From: Candidatus Hodarchaeota archaeon
GTDB taxonomy: Archaea > Asgardarchaeota > Heimdallarchaeia > Hodarchaeales > Hodarchaeaceae
Assembly: GCA_016839815.1 (NCBI GenBank)
Contig: JAEOTM010000169.1
Location: 1 to 34,139 of the forward strand
DNA length: 34,139 nt
Direction: 5' to 3'
In this document: piece by piece, positions 25,965 through 33,632 of the stretch
How positions within the stretch are numbered: position 1 is the first letter of the stretch
How the letters are laid out: each line of letters starts with the position of its first letter
Translations under genes and position numbers: made by a program
Notes under the pieces: model-generated
The model's input: the letters and a program-made list of their open reading frames with translations, nothing else
Database searches by the model: none
What the model was told of the DNA's origin: nothing

Positions 25965-26125
25965 ATTAAATACCCTCTAGGTATCATGAAACAATAGATT
26001 ATTTTTCATTCCTTTTGTTTGAAAAATCCAGACATATTCTTCCTACTCTTACAATATATCCCTCTAACATAAATTATAATGCATCATCAAATTACAGTAT
26101 GGGAAACTGAGACGGAATATAGACA

Positions 26126-26150
26126 ATTCGAACTAATTCGAGCTATTCGA
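26126..26150 (+). repeat. TTCGA cluster (three copies in 24 bases)
   Basis: TTCGA occurs at 26127, 26137 and 26146, spaced 10 and 9 bases, about one helical turn. The first copy lies in ATTCGAACTAATT (26126-26138), which recurs at 26331-26343. Such phased copies resemble a protein-binding array. They are close to the Orc1/Cdc6-like gene start (about 165 bases). Confidence 0.5.
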
Positions 26151-26330
26151 TTTAAAGTTTTGTCAATATAATCGCGATATTATTTATAGAAAAAAATCCG
26201 ACTTTATTAAATAAATCCAGAAAATTCACAGGAAGTTCCCGAAATTATCATATTATTAGGTTTAGAATTGGTAAAATCAAATTTAAAGCCGATTTCCTTT
26301 ATTAGAATTCTAAAAGGGGTATTTGCTCCT

Positions 26331-26343
26331 ATTCGAACTAATT
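26331..26343 (+). repeat. Second copy of the 13-base repeat ATTCGAACTAATT
   Basis: This is an exact copy, in direct orientation, of 26126-26138, about 205 bases apart. A 13-base exact repeat in such an AT-rich region is not expected often by chance, but is not decisive. Confidence 0.45.
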
Positions 26344-26370
26344 TTCAAAGTGCTTTTCAAATTTGCCTCC

Positions 26371-26383
26371 ATCCAATTTGGAT
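26371..26383 (+). repeat. Short perfect inverted repeat (6+1+6)
   Basis: ATCCAA and TTGGAT are separated by one base, a perfect palindrome typical in size of a dimeric regulator half-site pair. TTGGAT also occurs in TTGGATTAA at 26439 and 26502. Confidence 0.35.
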
Positions 26384-26619
26384 ATAGAAGTACACATACC
26401 AATAAAAATGGCTCTATTCAAATTAGACGGATGTTTGTTTGGATTAAACACAATGAATCCCACTTTTTTACGAAATGATTGCCAAGATTGAATTTTAAGT
26501 CTTGGATTAATACCATTTTTGCTACTATTTAGAAAACCTCAATGAATATTTTCTAAAAAATACCTTGATAGTTTAGTTTATTAAGAATCATTACCCATAT
26601 GTACGCAAAGGGGATACAA

Positions 26620-26769
26620 ATGGAAACAGATGTTAATATAATGCCTGATTTATTTAAAACAGCCTTATATTATGGGAAAAAATACTTAACAAATCAAATT
26701 GGATCTATTCTAAGAGTTTGGTCGTTAGATGACGTTGTAGAAGAGAATTTCCCTTTTCAAGATAACTAG
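26620..26769 (+). CDS. Small protein candidate, 49 residues
   Basis: An ATG at 26620 follows AGGGG with suitable spacing (six bases). The frame, running to a TAG at 26769, encodes 49 residues with an amphipathic helix (Asp-Leu-Phe-Lys-Thr-Ala-Leu-Tyr-Tyr-Gly) and an acidic C-terminus. An ATG at 26599 in the same frame would add seven residues. The amino-acid make-up is balanced and the ribosome-binding site convincing. It lies between the repeat-bearing region and a convergent gene. I do not recognise it. Confidence 0.45.
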   Translation: METDVNIMPDLFKTALYYGKKYLTNQIGSILRVWSLDDVVEENFPFQDN

Positions 26770-26825
26770 CTCTATTTTTAAGGTATTTAAAATCTGTATA
26801 AGACTAGAAAAAAGAGAAACGAGAG

Positions 26826-27656
26826 CTATTTACGTAGAATAGCTCTGGGGTTGCGATGGAGGAGGAGCTCTTCGTTAACGAGATCGGGAGTCCATGCCCC
26901 TTTTTTCATCAATTTGGTACCTTTCTTAATCTTTTTATGAATAGATTTATGAAATTTCAAAGTTGCAGCAAAAAGAATTAGAGTTCTAACAACGACATTA
27001 GAAAGAAGGTTAGGGTCAGAGGATTTTATGTTAATGTCGTAACGTCCACCAATATCAAATTTCTTTCCATTAATTAGTCCGATCTCTTTATCCCCAATCC
27101 CATGCACAATACGATAGTCAATTCCAGGGCCTATCTTATGTTTTAGAATGATTGGATAGAATTTATCCTCTTTATCAACATGGACTCTGAATGAAAACCA
27201 CTCTGGAACAAAAAAACCGCCCCTTATTTTACTTACTGACAAAATATAATCATGTCCATCAATGAGAGTAAAGAAATTTGGGAAATCTCTTCGAGATGTT
27301 AAAGAACGGGTGAATTCACGGGCGATCATTTCTTCAATAGTGCCTTGGTAATACATGCTTTTGGAAAACATCTTTATAACTAATCTTCTGTTTAGTTTAT
27401 CCTTTTCATCATCCCAAAGACCTTTTCGGTAACCTAAATAACCAATTGTTTCCTCTTCACCCTTTTTGACCTCTTTAACTTCACCGAATAGTTCTAAATC
27501 TCGATTAAATTGCCGAGATTTTGCCATGTGCTCTTCTTTTTGTTTGATTCCAAGTATCTCCCCATGCATCTTTGTACGCCAAAGATCGACAATTATTTTT
27601 CTTTCTTTTTCTGGGAGGGCTACTGGTACTTCTTCAACAACATCCTTTTCTGACAT
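26826..27656 (-). CDS. Unrecognised protein, possible tubby/LURP-like beta domain
   Basis: From ATG 27656 (a TTG nine bases upstream is possible) the protein has 276 residues. The first 70 residues are basic helices (Lys/Glu-rich). The middle and end (about 110-220) are rich in beta strands and include a Tyr-Arg-Ile-Val-His-Gly, Gly-Leu-Ile-Asn-Gly-Lys, Tyr-Asp-Ile-Asn-Ile alternation that resembles a tubby-C/LURP-one barrel turn. The C-terminus is a basic helix with Leu-rich ends. No membrane segment, zinc site or catalytic motif is visible. The tubby-like reading is a weak guess from pattern alone. It lies 130 bases downstream of the arsenate-reductase-type gene, same strand. Confidence 0.5.
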   Translation of the reverse strand: MSEKDVVEEVPVALPEKERKIIVDLWRTKMHGEILGIKQKEEHMAKSRQFNRDLELFGEVKEVKKGEEETIGYLGYRKGLWDDEKDKLNRRLVIKMFSKSMYYQGTIEEMIAREFTRSLTSRRDFPNFFTLIDGHDYILSVSKIRGGFFVPEWFSFRVHVDKEDKFYPIILKHKIGPGIDYRIVHGIGDKEIGLINGKKFDIGGRYDINIKSSDPNLLSNVVVRTLILFAATLKFHKSIHKKIKKGTKLMKKGAWTPDLVNEELLLHRNPRAILRK

Positions 27657-27795
27657 TTTATTCAACTCAAATATCCAAGAATCATGATTTCAAGACATAA
27701 GTAATTTAATAATCTTGAAGTTATGTTTTATTTAAAAATTTATGTCAAATTAATCTTTAGGAAGGTAAGAGTTACTTTCTTCAAAGTATTGAGGA

Positions 27796-28215
27796 TTAAG
27801 GAGCGAATTCCTCATCGATCCACTCTGAAATCTCATCTCTAAGGTTTCTAACAGCAAAAAAATTTTCTTCTTCAGTACCTGTAAACCTATTTGGATCTTG
27901 GAAGGTTTTGTGCTCATATTGTGTAGCATCAGGGAAAAAAGGACAAGCTTCTTTTGCTGAATCGCAAACTGTAACAACTAGGTCAACTTTTCGGCCTAAA
28001 AATTCTATTATATCTTTTGTTTTAAGATTCGAGGTATCTATTCCCATTTCAACTAAAATACGTCTTATATAGGGATTAATGGTAGTAGGATTCGTCCCAG
28101 CACTATAAACTTGATAATAGTTGCCAAATCTTTGCCAAAGAAGTGCTTCAGCTAATTGAGATCGAGCAGAATTGTGCGTACAAACAAATAAAATGATTTT
28201 ACTTTCTTGAATAAT
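27796..28215 (-). CDS. arsC: Low-molecular-weight phosphatase / arsenate reductase (ArsC)-like, probable ATT start
   Basis: The frame is open past the first in-frame ATG (28047) to a TAG at 28219-28221. It includes the catalytic Cys-Thr-His-Asn-Ser-Ala-Arg loop (CX5R) near the N-terminus, so the true protein starts above that ATG. The only starts before the stop codon are ATT at 28213-28215 and 28210-28212, with an AAAGGTG ribosome-binding site six bases upstream of the first; about 139 residues, normal for the family. A second pair, Val-Cys-Asp-Ser-Ala-Lys-Glu-Ala-Cys, matches the two redox cysteines of thioredoxin-linked ArsC. The family reduces arsenate; some members are protein tyrosine phosphatases. 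No ars-type neighbours (ArsB, ArsR) are visible. Confidence 0.75.
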   Translation of the reverse strand: MIQESKIILFVCTHNSARSQLAEALLWQRFGNYYQVYSAGTNPTTINPYIRRILVEMGIDTSNLKTKDIIEFLGRKVDLVVTVCDSAKEACPFFPDATQYEHKTFQDPNRFTGTEEENFFAVRNLRDEISEWIDEEFAP

Positions 28216-28370
28216 AAACTACACCTTTAAACAAGAATCAGTAATTGCTGTCCATTTAGGTAATATTACTGAGAGTATTCGACGATTAGGAGAATACTCC
28301 TAAAATATCTCTGAAAACATTATGAACGATATTTTCAAGGAGAACTCTTAGATATTAAATGTTAGGATGA

Positions 28371-28380
28371 TAGTATAATA
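28371..28380 (+). promoter_or_regulatory. Candidate TATA box for the Hef-type helicase gene
   Basis: TAGTATAATA is centred about 22 bases before ATG 28397. At that distance transcription would begin at or near the start codon, giving a leaderless mRNA. This agrees with the lack of a convincing ribosome-binding site before the ATG. It is a weak prediction from position only. Confidence 0.3.
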
Positions 28381-28396
28381 GAGTGGATCTTTACTC

Positions 28397-29950
28397 ATGA
28401 AACTTGTTCTCCCTAATACTGAATCACGGATTTACCAACAAGTTATCTTTTCAGATTGTGTTTCAAACCCTAGAAACACATTAGTTGTCCTTCCGACTGG
28501 TCTTGGAAAAACAATTATCATGGCTTATTTGAGTGCTTATAGTCTCAATAAAGTCCCTGAACGGCAGGTACTTGTAGTTACACCTACTCGTCCACTTGTT
28601 CATCAGATAAAACAAATGTTTACTGAATTTATAGGCAATCTTGACGTTGATTCGATTTTAGAAGTCTCGGGTGAAACTTCGCCAGCAAAACGAGAGGAAA
28701 AATACCCTGACGCAAAAATTATTATTGGAACACCCCAAACCATAGAAAATGATTTACTTTATGAGAGATTGAAAATTAAGAATGTTCATCTACTGTGTAT
28801 TGATGAGGTACATCGTGCTACTGGAGACTATGCATATGTAAGCATTGCAAAAGAAGCCAAGTGCCAAATTATAGGATTTACAGCGACTCCTGGGAATAAT
28901 CCTGAAAAAATCCTAGAAGTATGTGAAAATTTGAGGATAGGAAAGATATCGGTTACCAATCCAACAGATTATGATGTCCAGGATTTTATTTCCATGCATA
29001 CTCCTCATGTAATATGGATTGACTTGCCTGAGGAATATGAGTCAAAATTAACCGAATTACAGTCATTACAAGACGAGCTTGTATCAACACTTAAAGAACG
29101 ACTCCCTAGTATAAAAAAAACAAAATACCTTGGAAAACGGGAAGCACTCGCTATCCATCAACAAGTTGTTTACCAAACTAAGCAAGACTCATCATTTGGA
29201 GAATTGTTGATAGCGAGTTCGAATCTTATAAGAGTCCAACATCTAAAAGAATTAATTGAAAGTCAAGGATTTCCTCAAGTCGCCAATACTATTCAGAAAT
29301 GGCGTCAGAAGAAAAGTTCCAAAGCTTTAAGTCTCTTTTTTGAGAATCCAGTTATGTACAAGCTGACGAATTCTCTGGGGGATGATCCAATGATTCATCC
29401 TAAACTTGACTATTTAATTTCTGAACTAAAAGCCGAATTGAAGGACGATCCAAACGACGAATCCCGAATAATTATATTCAGTAATTTTCGTAATACCGTT
29501 CACTTTCTTCATGAAGAATTAAAACGCTCTGAGATAATCTCTGGGGTGTTTATCGGACATGCAAGTTCGAAATCTGACAAAGGATTATCTCAAAAAGAGC
29601 AGATAGAAGTTGTTGATCAATTTAAAACTGGTCAGATTAAAGTATTGATCAGTACATCTGTAGGTGAAGAGGGATTGGATGTAGGGAATTGTGATTTAGT
29701 GGTTTTTTATGATTCCGTCCCATCAGTAGTTCGAGCTATCCAACGACGAGGGAGAGGAAGAAAGCGAGAATCCCGCGTAATTCACCTTGTAACAAAGGGT
29801 ACTCGTGATGAAGGAATGTATTGGGCAATAAAACAAAAGGATAAACGAATGAAACGTTTTCTAAAAGAAGAATTACCTTCTTTATTGGATAAAAACCAGA
29901 AGCAGAAACAACATCATACTTTAGAGGAATTTTTTGATAATCACTCGTGA
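28397..29950 (+). CDS. Hef/FANCM-type SF2 helicase without nuclease domain
   Basis: A 517-residue superfamily 2 helicase. It has motif I Pro-Thr-Gly-Leu-Gly-Lys-Thr (33-39), motif II Asp-Glu-Val-His (136-139), Thr-Ala-Thr-Pro (162-165), the Phe-Ser-Asn-Phe-Arg strand (about 361-365), the Glu-Glu-Gly-Leu-Asp-Val segment (about 424-429) and motif VI Gln-Arg-Arg-Gly-Arg-Gly-Arg (449-455). The order and a helical insert between the two RecA-like halves match the helicase part of archaeal Hef and eukaryotic FANCM/Mph1. The ERCC4-type nuclease and HhH domains of full Hef are absent and the protein ends soon after. The C-terminal Thr-Leu-Glu-Glu-Phe-Phe (508-513) looks like a PCNA-interacting motif. 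Role: processing of stalled replication forks, inferred from the family. Convergent with the next gene. Confidence 0.88.
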   Translation: MKLVLPNTESRIYQQVIFSDCVSNPRNTLVVLPTGLGKTIIMAYLSAYSLNKVPERQVLVVTPTRPLVHQIKQMFTEFIGNLDVDSILEVSGETSPAKREEKYPDAKIIIGTPQTIENDLLYERLKIKNVHLLCIDEVHRATGDYAYVSIAKEAKCQIIGFTATPGNNPEKILEVCENLRIGKISVTNPTDYDVQDFISMHTPHVIWIDLPEEYESKLTELQSLQDELVSTLKERLPSIKKTKYLGKREALAIHQQVVYQTKQDSSFGELLIASSNLIRVQHLKELIESQGFPQVANTIQKWRQKKSSKALSLFFENPVMYKLTNSLGDDPMIHPKLDYLISELKAELKDDPNDESRIIIFSNFRNTVHFLHEELKRSEIISGVFIGHASSKSDKGLSQKEQIEVVDQFKTGQIKVLISTSVGEEGLDVGNCDLVVFYDSVPSVVRAIQRRGRGRKRESRVIHLVTKGTRDEGMYWAIKQKDKRMKRFLKEELPSLLDKNQKQKQHHTLEEFFDNHS

Positions 29951-29958
29951 TTCAGATA

Positions 29959-30285
29959 TTACTTAGGATTCATTGAGTCCTCAAGTTTAGAATAAAATAA
30001 TTCTAAAGTTTGTTTCATATGTAAAGCAAATCGACTTTGCTCTTCCCTCAACTCCTTAATTTTTTCTTCTAATGCCGAAAGACTAGAACCAATTAATGGG
30101 TCGATGTTTCCTTGTTGCGAAGAGGGAATAGATAATTCTATTTTGTTCAACCGTTCATCTAATTTAGAAATTGCGCTGTATAATCGATTGATGTCATTGG
30201 AGAAACTAGACATTAGAATTTCCAATCCTTTTGCAGTTACAAGTTTACCCCAGGGTGTATCTACAACATGTTCATCAGAACTCAT
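29959..30285 (-). CDS. Small coiled-coil protein
   Basis: A 108-residue protein with two helical segments (about 26-48 and 70-105). Both have Leu/Ile heptad-like spacing with many charged residues, separated by a polar loop near 52-64 (Ser-Ser-Gln-Gln-Gly-Asn). It has no membrane segment, cysteines or catalytic motif. It converges with the Hef-type helicase gene over a 9-base gap. Function is not recognised. Confidence 0.55.
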   Translation of the reverse strand: MSSDEHVVDTPWGKLVTAKGLEILMSSFSNDINRLYSAISKLDERLNKIELSIPSSQQGNIDPLIGSSLSALEEKIKELREEQSRFALHMKQTLELFYSKLEDSMNPK

Positions 30286-30724
30286 GTAATTAAGCCCTCT
30301 GTCTCTAATTTGAGATTATTAAAACTCTCCCCCCATTTAAAACTTCCTGAAGTAAAGAGACCAATCTCTTTAAAGTGTTGTTTATTGAATTGAGAGAGAA
30401 TATTTGTACATTAAATATAATAAGAAGTTAGATTCTCAAATACTTTGCCGTATCTTCAAGTGAATCGGTGGCCTTGATATTTTTTCTTCAATAACCTACT
30501 AATTCCAGTAAGGAATTTCTCTCTTGTACACTTTTACGGTCGATAGCTTTCATAATCAAATATTCTTTCACACTATATTCAAATTGAATTACACGGGGAA
30601 GTTAAACCTATTTATTCCATTAACTGTGAGTCTAAAGGGGATGAATTATACTTTAAATTTACAAAGGTTTAAGAGAGGGTTTTGAGGTTATTTCTTTCAC
30701 AAGAGCTTCGAGGCGATACTGACT
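30286..30724. other. 439-base intergenic region, no supported gene
   Basis: Only short frames exist here. The longest forward frame (TTG at about 30524 to a TGA near 30682) has about 52 codons, mostly aromatic and hydrophobic, with AAGGA upstream of the TTG; I do not accept it as a gene. The region probably holds the divergent promoters of its two neighbours. No hairpin, tRNA-like fold or repeat was seen. Confidence 0.4.
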
Positions 30725-30967
30725 ATGACTCCCAAAGGCGATATAGTTGACTTAAATTGTGAACCATGTACTATTTGTAAGACAGCTATTCCATTAAAAA
30801 TGTATAAAAATGACTATAAATCTTCTATTTCTGGTGTATGCCAAGTTGTAGATGTTCATGGGCTTGATCATCCAGAGAAAAAACATGTTCGAATTTTATA
30901 CGTTGACGAACGGTTTTCTGTTCGAAGTATCTCCTTAATAACAACAATCGCGGATAAACCACGATAA
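30725..30967 (+). CDS. Small cysteine-containing protein of unknown function
   Basis: An 80-residue protein beginning with ATG, with GAGG about 11 bases upstream. Cys12, Cys15 and Cys18 form a CxxCxxC, and there is one more Cys at 39, so a metal site or a redox site is possible. The second half has a strand-rich pattern, with His-Gly-Leu-Asp-His-Pro-Glu and Val-Arg-Ile-Leu-Tyr-Val. There is no signal peptide. It faces the glycosyltransferase gene. Not recognised. Confidence 0.5.
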   Translation: MTPKGDIVDLNCEPCTICKTAIPLKMYKNDYKSSISGVCQVVDVHGLDHPEKKHVRILYVDERFSVRSISLITTIADKPR

Positions 30968-31021
30968 ATTTCTCTTCAAATTCATTTTGTATGAGGAGAA
31001 GTATATATCTGGCTTTCTCCT

Positions 31022-32239
31022 TTATTCTTCAGAATATAAGGACTCTCCTTCCTTGAACCACCAATAGAAGGGTAGAGTTATAAATAATTCCGTTCCGTAA
31101 AATGGAAGGATGAACATTGACAGAAAAGAGATGTGAATGATTTTTTCATATGTAGTATGATTCTTAAGAATGATTAAGGATAAAATGAGAATCAATATCA
31201 CACTTACTATATACATACTCTCCATGTGGAATAATTTCAAAAATTCGATAAGCAGTGGACCAACCAATTGAGCCACTTCGCCACGAGCAGCGATATCTCC
31301 TTGATATAAAAATACAGAAATTATTACGTCGATAATGTTGAACGGGAGAGACACTAAGATGAGGGCTAGGGAACCAAGGAAATATGGACTGAGCTCAGTT
31401 TTAACTAATGAACGGAAGCTATTTGATTTAGATTCTCTCCAGATAAATTGGATTGACTGATAAAAATAAAAAACTATAATAAATCCTACTAAATACTTAA
31501 CCGAAGCCGCAAACACGTAAAAAACCATTCCTACACTACGATTATCTTTTATTTCATAAAAATAGTAACCTATAATAAAATAAAACCACATCAGCATTGA
31601 GTTCGTAAACAGAAATGGTGATACCATTAAAAAATAAAAAGGAATCAGTTTAATATGAGGCCAGTCAATTATCTTTATCAAAATCCAATAACCAGGGATT
31701 AGGAAGAAAATATGTAGGGGAACAAACCAGTAGGTACCTAAGAATGCAAATATTCCATCCGAAATGGGTACAAACCAAATTGCATCCATAAAAGTTAACA
31801 TCCCATCTAGAAGCAAGTAAAATCCGCTGTAAATTAACAGATCAGGAGGAAAATAGTGATATCGCCCATATTTTATACCCGATGGTAAATGATGAATGAC
31901 TACATCCTGTTGGTATGGATTATGACCAGCTAAATAAGCTTCAACTCCAGAAGTGATTGCATCATCAACATCAGTATTAGCATTGGCATATGTAAATAGT
32001 AGGAAGAAAATTATAATAATTATTATTCCAGTTAGTAAATAAAGTAAGAATTGGTTTTGGAAATACCTTTTCAAATATTTTCTGACTATGCTCCGTTCAC
32101 TCTTATAATGATACTCAATCCAACCTACCCAGAGAACTAGAAATATTAGATTATACAGAATTGGCCCAAAAGAAGTGAAGACTAATTCAGAAATATCCAT
32201 GCAAACGCATCCAAATCCTTGATGAAGTATAGAATTCAT
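31022..32239 (-). CDS. Polytopic membrane protein, GT-C glycosyltransferase-like (GT87/DUF2029-type)
   Basis: A 405-residue protein with about ten membrane segments. The loop after the second segment contains Ala-Asn-Thr-Asp-Val-Asp-Asp-Ala, then Ala-Gly-His-Asn-Pro-Tyr (about 109-114) and Tyr-His-Tyr-Phe-Pro-Pro-Asp (about 134-140), which is the polyprenyl-phosphate-mannose-dependent GT-C pattern (a Gly/His-Asn-Pro-Tyr loop before a Tyr-Phe-Pro-Pro turn). Such enzymes transfer sugars from lipid carriers on the outer face of the membrane. Met14 could be the true start, since the first 13 residues hold no membrane segment. It is divergent from the flippase-like gene by 54 bases. Donor and acceptor are not visible. 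Confidence 0.7.
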   Translation of the reverse strand: MNSILHQGFGCVCMDISELVFTSFGPILYNLIFLVLWVGWIEYHYKSERSIVRKYLKRYFQNQFLLYLLTGIIIIIIFFLLFTYANANTDVDDAITSGVEAYLAGHNPYQQDVVIHHLPSGIKYGRYHYFPPDLLIYSGFYLLLDGMLTFMDAIWFVPISDGIFAFLGTYWFVPLHIFFLIPGYWILIKIIDWPHIKLIPFYFLMVSPFLFTNSMLMWFYFIIGYYFYEIKDNRSVGMVFYVFAASVKYLVGFIIVFYFYQSIQFIWRESKSNSFRSLVKTELSPYFLGSLALILVSLPFNIIDVIISVFLYQGDIAARGEVAQLVGPLLIEFLKLFHMESMYIVSVILILILSLIILKNHTTYEKIIHISFLSMFILPFYGTELFITLPFYWWFKEGESLYSEE

Positions 32240-32293
32240 TCTGAAAAGAATTTATGAAGCTCCCGCCCGATTCCTCAAAAGAAGGATTATCTA

Positions 32294-33454
32294 ATGGAAA
32301 ATCAATCAGAGATGAATTTATCGAAGAAGAACATATCTTTAAAGGAAGCATTCGATAAAAAGACAATATTTTTGCTTGGTTTTGCAGCCTTCGTGCTAAT
32401 ACTTTACTTTATTCTAGAAGGTATTAGCATTGGTTCAATATTTGATACAATTCTTGGAGCAAATATTGGTATATTAATTATTGGAGCACTTTTTACATTT
32501 ATAGCTGTATTATTCGATACTCTGAGCTGGAAATTTCTTCTAGGTATCTCAAACATTAATCCCTCAATTCCAACAACATACAGAATTCAATTATCCTCGT
32601 TTTCCTATGGGTTACTAATCCCGAGTGCGGGAGCCGTTGAAGCTATTATGAAAGTTATGATGGGAACTCAAGAATTTTACAGCAAAACGGAAAAGAGATC
32701 TGCAACCAGTGGAGAGGTACTTTCAAGTGTGGTTGCTCATAAGCTCTGTGGATTACTAGCCTTTATTCCTATCTCTGCTTTTATCACTGTGTCAATGTTT
32801 GAATATCTTAGCACCATATTGGTTAAAATCGGTTACTCCCCATTACCAGAAGGATTTAACTTATTTTTCGTGTCCTTAATTTCCTTTATTACGATATTAC
32901 TTACATGTTTATTCGTGTTAATTGCACTTAAGCCGAATACAGTAAAGAGCATATTTAATGCGTTTTTATCAGGTTTTGGAGCGTTACCTTTGATTAAGAC
33001 TCGCATTGATCCTAGAAGTTTGTCTTCCGATAAAATAATTGATGATTTCAGCATCCAATTCTCATATTTAGCAAAAAGTAAATTAGTTTCATTTTTGGCG
33101 TTACTATTCGCCTTTTTTGCCCAATTAGCTCATTGGATATCAATTCTTTTGTTATTACACTCTGTAGATATTTTGATATCTTTGGATCAAGTAGCTGCCG
33201 TAAATTTTCTAGGAGGTACTGTAGATCTTATACCCGTTGGCATTCCTGGAATGGCTGGACTTAAAGAAATTTCGTTATCAGTATTTATTGAGTATGGCCT
33301 AAGTATTAGGACGGATAAAGCGCTTTCAGGTGCTATTCTTGTCCAATTAATGAAATTTTACTTTTTAATCATAGTTGGACTAACTGTCTACATTTTAGGC
33401 AAGACTCGTGTAACTTCTCAGGATTTTGAAAATTCTCGTTCCTCAATTCCCTAA
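32294..33454 (+). CDS. Lysylphosphatidylglycerol-synthase-TM / flippase-like (UPF0104) membrane protein
   Basis: A 386-residue protein with about eight membrane segments. The sequence after the second segment (Asp-Thr-Leu-Ser-Trp-Lys-Phe-Leu-Leu) and the Pro-Ser-Ala-Gly-Ala-Val-Glu-Ala segment (about 116-123) match the UPF0104/LPG_synthase_TM family. The later Thr-Val-Asp-Leu-Ile-Pro-Val-Gly-Ile-Pro-Gly (about 309-319) is also typical. Archaeal members lack the lysyl-transferase domain, as here, and probably move lipids or lipid-linked sugars across the membrane. The gene is divergent from the GT-C gene, so they could share a surface-glycan or glycolipid job. A ribosome-binding site (AAGGA) precedes the ATG. 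Confidence 0.8.
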   Translation: MENQSEMNLSKKNISLKEAFDKKTIFLLGFAAFVLILYFILEGISIGSIFDTILGANIGILIIGALFTFIAVLFDTLSWKFLLGISNINPSIPTTYRIQLSSFSYGLLIPSAGAVEAIMKVMMGTQEFYSKTEKRSATSGEVLSSVVAHKLCGLLAFIPISAFITVSMFEYLSTILVKIGYSPLPEGFNLFFVSLISFITILLTCLFVLIALKPNTVKSIFNAFLSGFGALPLIKTRIDPRSLSSDKIIDDFSIQFSYLAKSKLVSFLALLFAFFAQLAHWISILLLLHSVDILISLDQVAAVNFLGGTVDLIPVGIPGMAGLKEISLSVFIEYGLSIRTDKALSGAILVQLMKFYFLIIVGLTVYILGKTRVTSQDFENSRSSIP

Positions 33455-33530
33455 TCTAGGCTGAATGATAATAATTTACATAGATTTTTATGGAATCCTA
33501 GAATCCCCCAAAACATATTAAATCAAAAAG

Positions 33531-33632
33531 ATGGCTACTTTAATAAAAAGAACAAAAGATGAGCTAATTACTGAGGGGTTATGGAAAAAAGCAGTGGTCT
33601 ATCTTCCCCAAGGTGAAAAAATAAGTGAGTGA
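33531..33632 (+). CDS. Small ORF upstream of the PHP gene (33 residues)
   Basis: An ATG at 33531 opens a 33-codon frame that stops at 33632, overlapping the GTG start of the PHP-domain gene (33625) by eight bases. The peptide has a basic-helical N-terminus (Leu-Ile-Lys-Arg-Thr-Lys) and an acidic C-terminal half. No strong ribosome-binding site precedes it. The overlap suggests translational coupling, or a chance frame; I rate it low. Confidence 0.3.
   Translation: MATLIKRTKDELITEGLWKKAVVYLPQGEKISE

Larger units (their letters stand above)
25965..26619. other. 655-base gene-poor AT-rich region with short repeats
   Basis: No long open frame was found between the start of the Orc1/Cdc6-like gene and the small ORF at 26620. 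The region is AT-rich and has the TTCGA repeats (26127-26150, 26332), an eight-base ATCGCGAT palindrome (26171-26178), a perfect 6+1+6 inverted repeat (26371-26383) and TTGGATTAA twice (26439, 26502). It could hold the divergent promoters of its neighbours, an operator for the ATPase, or a replication origin; no origin recognition boxes were confidently recognised. Confidence 0.45.

Noticed and set aside
25965..26619. Repeat-bearing region as a CRISPR array
   Set aside because: Copies are only 5-13 bases with no regular spacers, and no cas genes are visible.
25965..26619. Confident replication origin
   Set aside because: The ATPase is not canonical Orc1/Cdc6 and no origin recognition boxes were seen, so it is kept only as one option.
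27750..27977. Reverse-strand frame of about 75 codons overlapping the arsenate-reductase-type gene
   Set aside because: It is a frame shadow of that gene, which has recognisable catalytic residues in its own frame.
30524..30682. 52-codon TTG frame in the intergenic region
   Set aside because: Aromatic-rich low-complexity product, rare start and no family pattern; an AAGGA upstream alone is weak.
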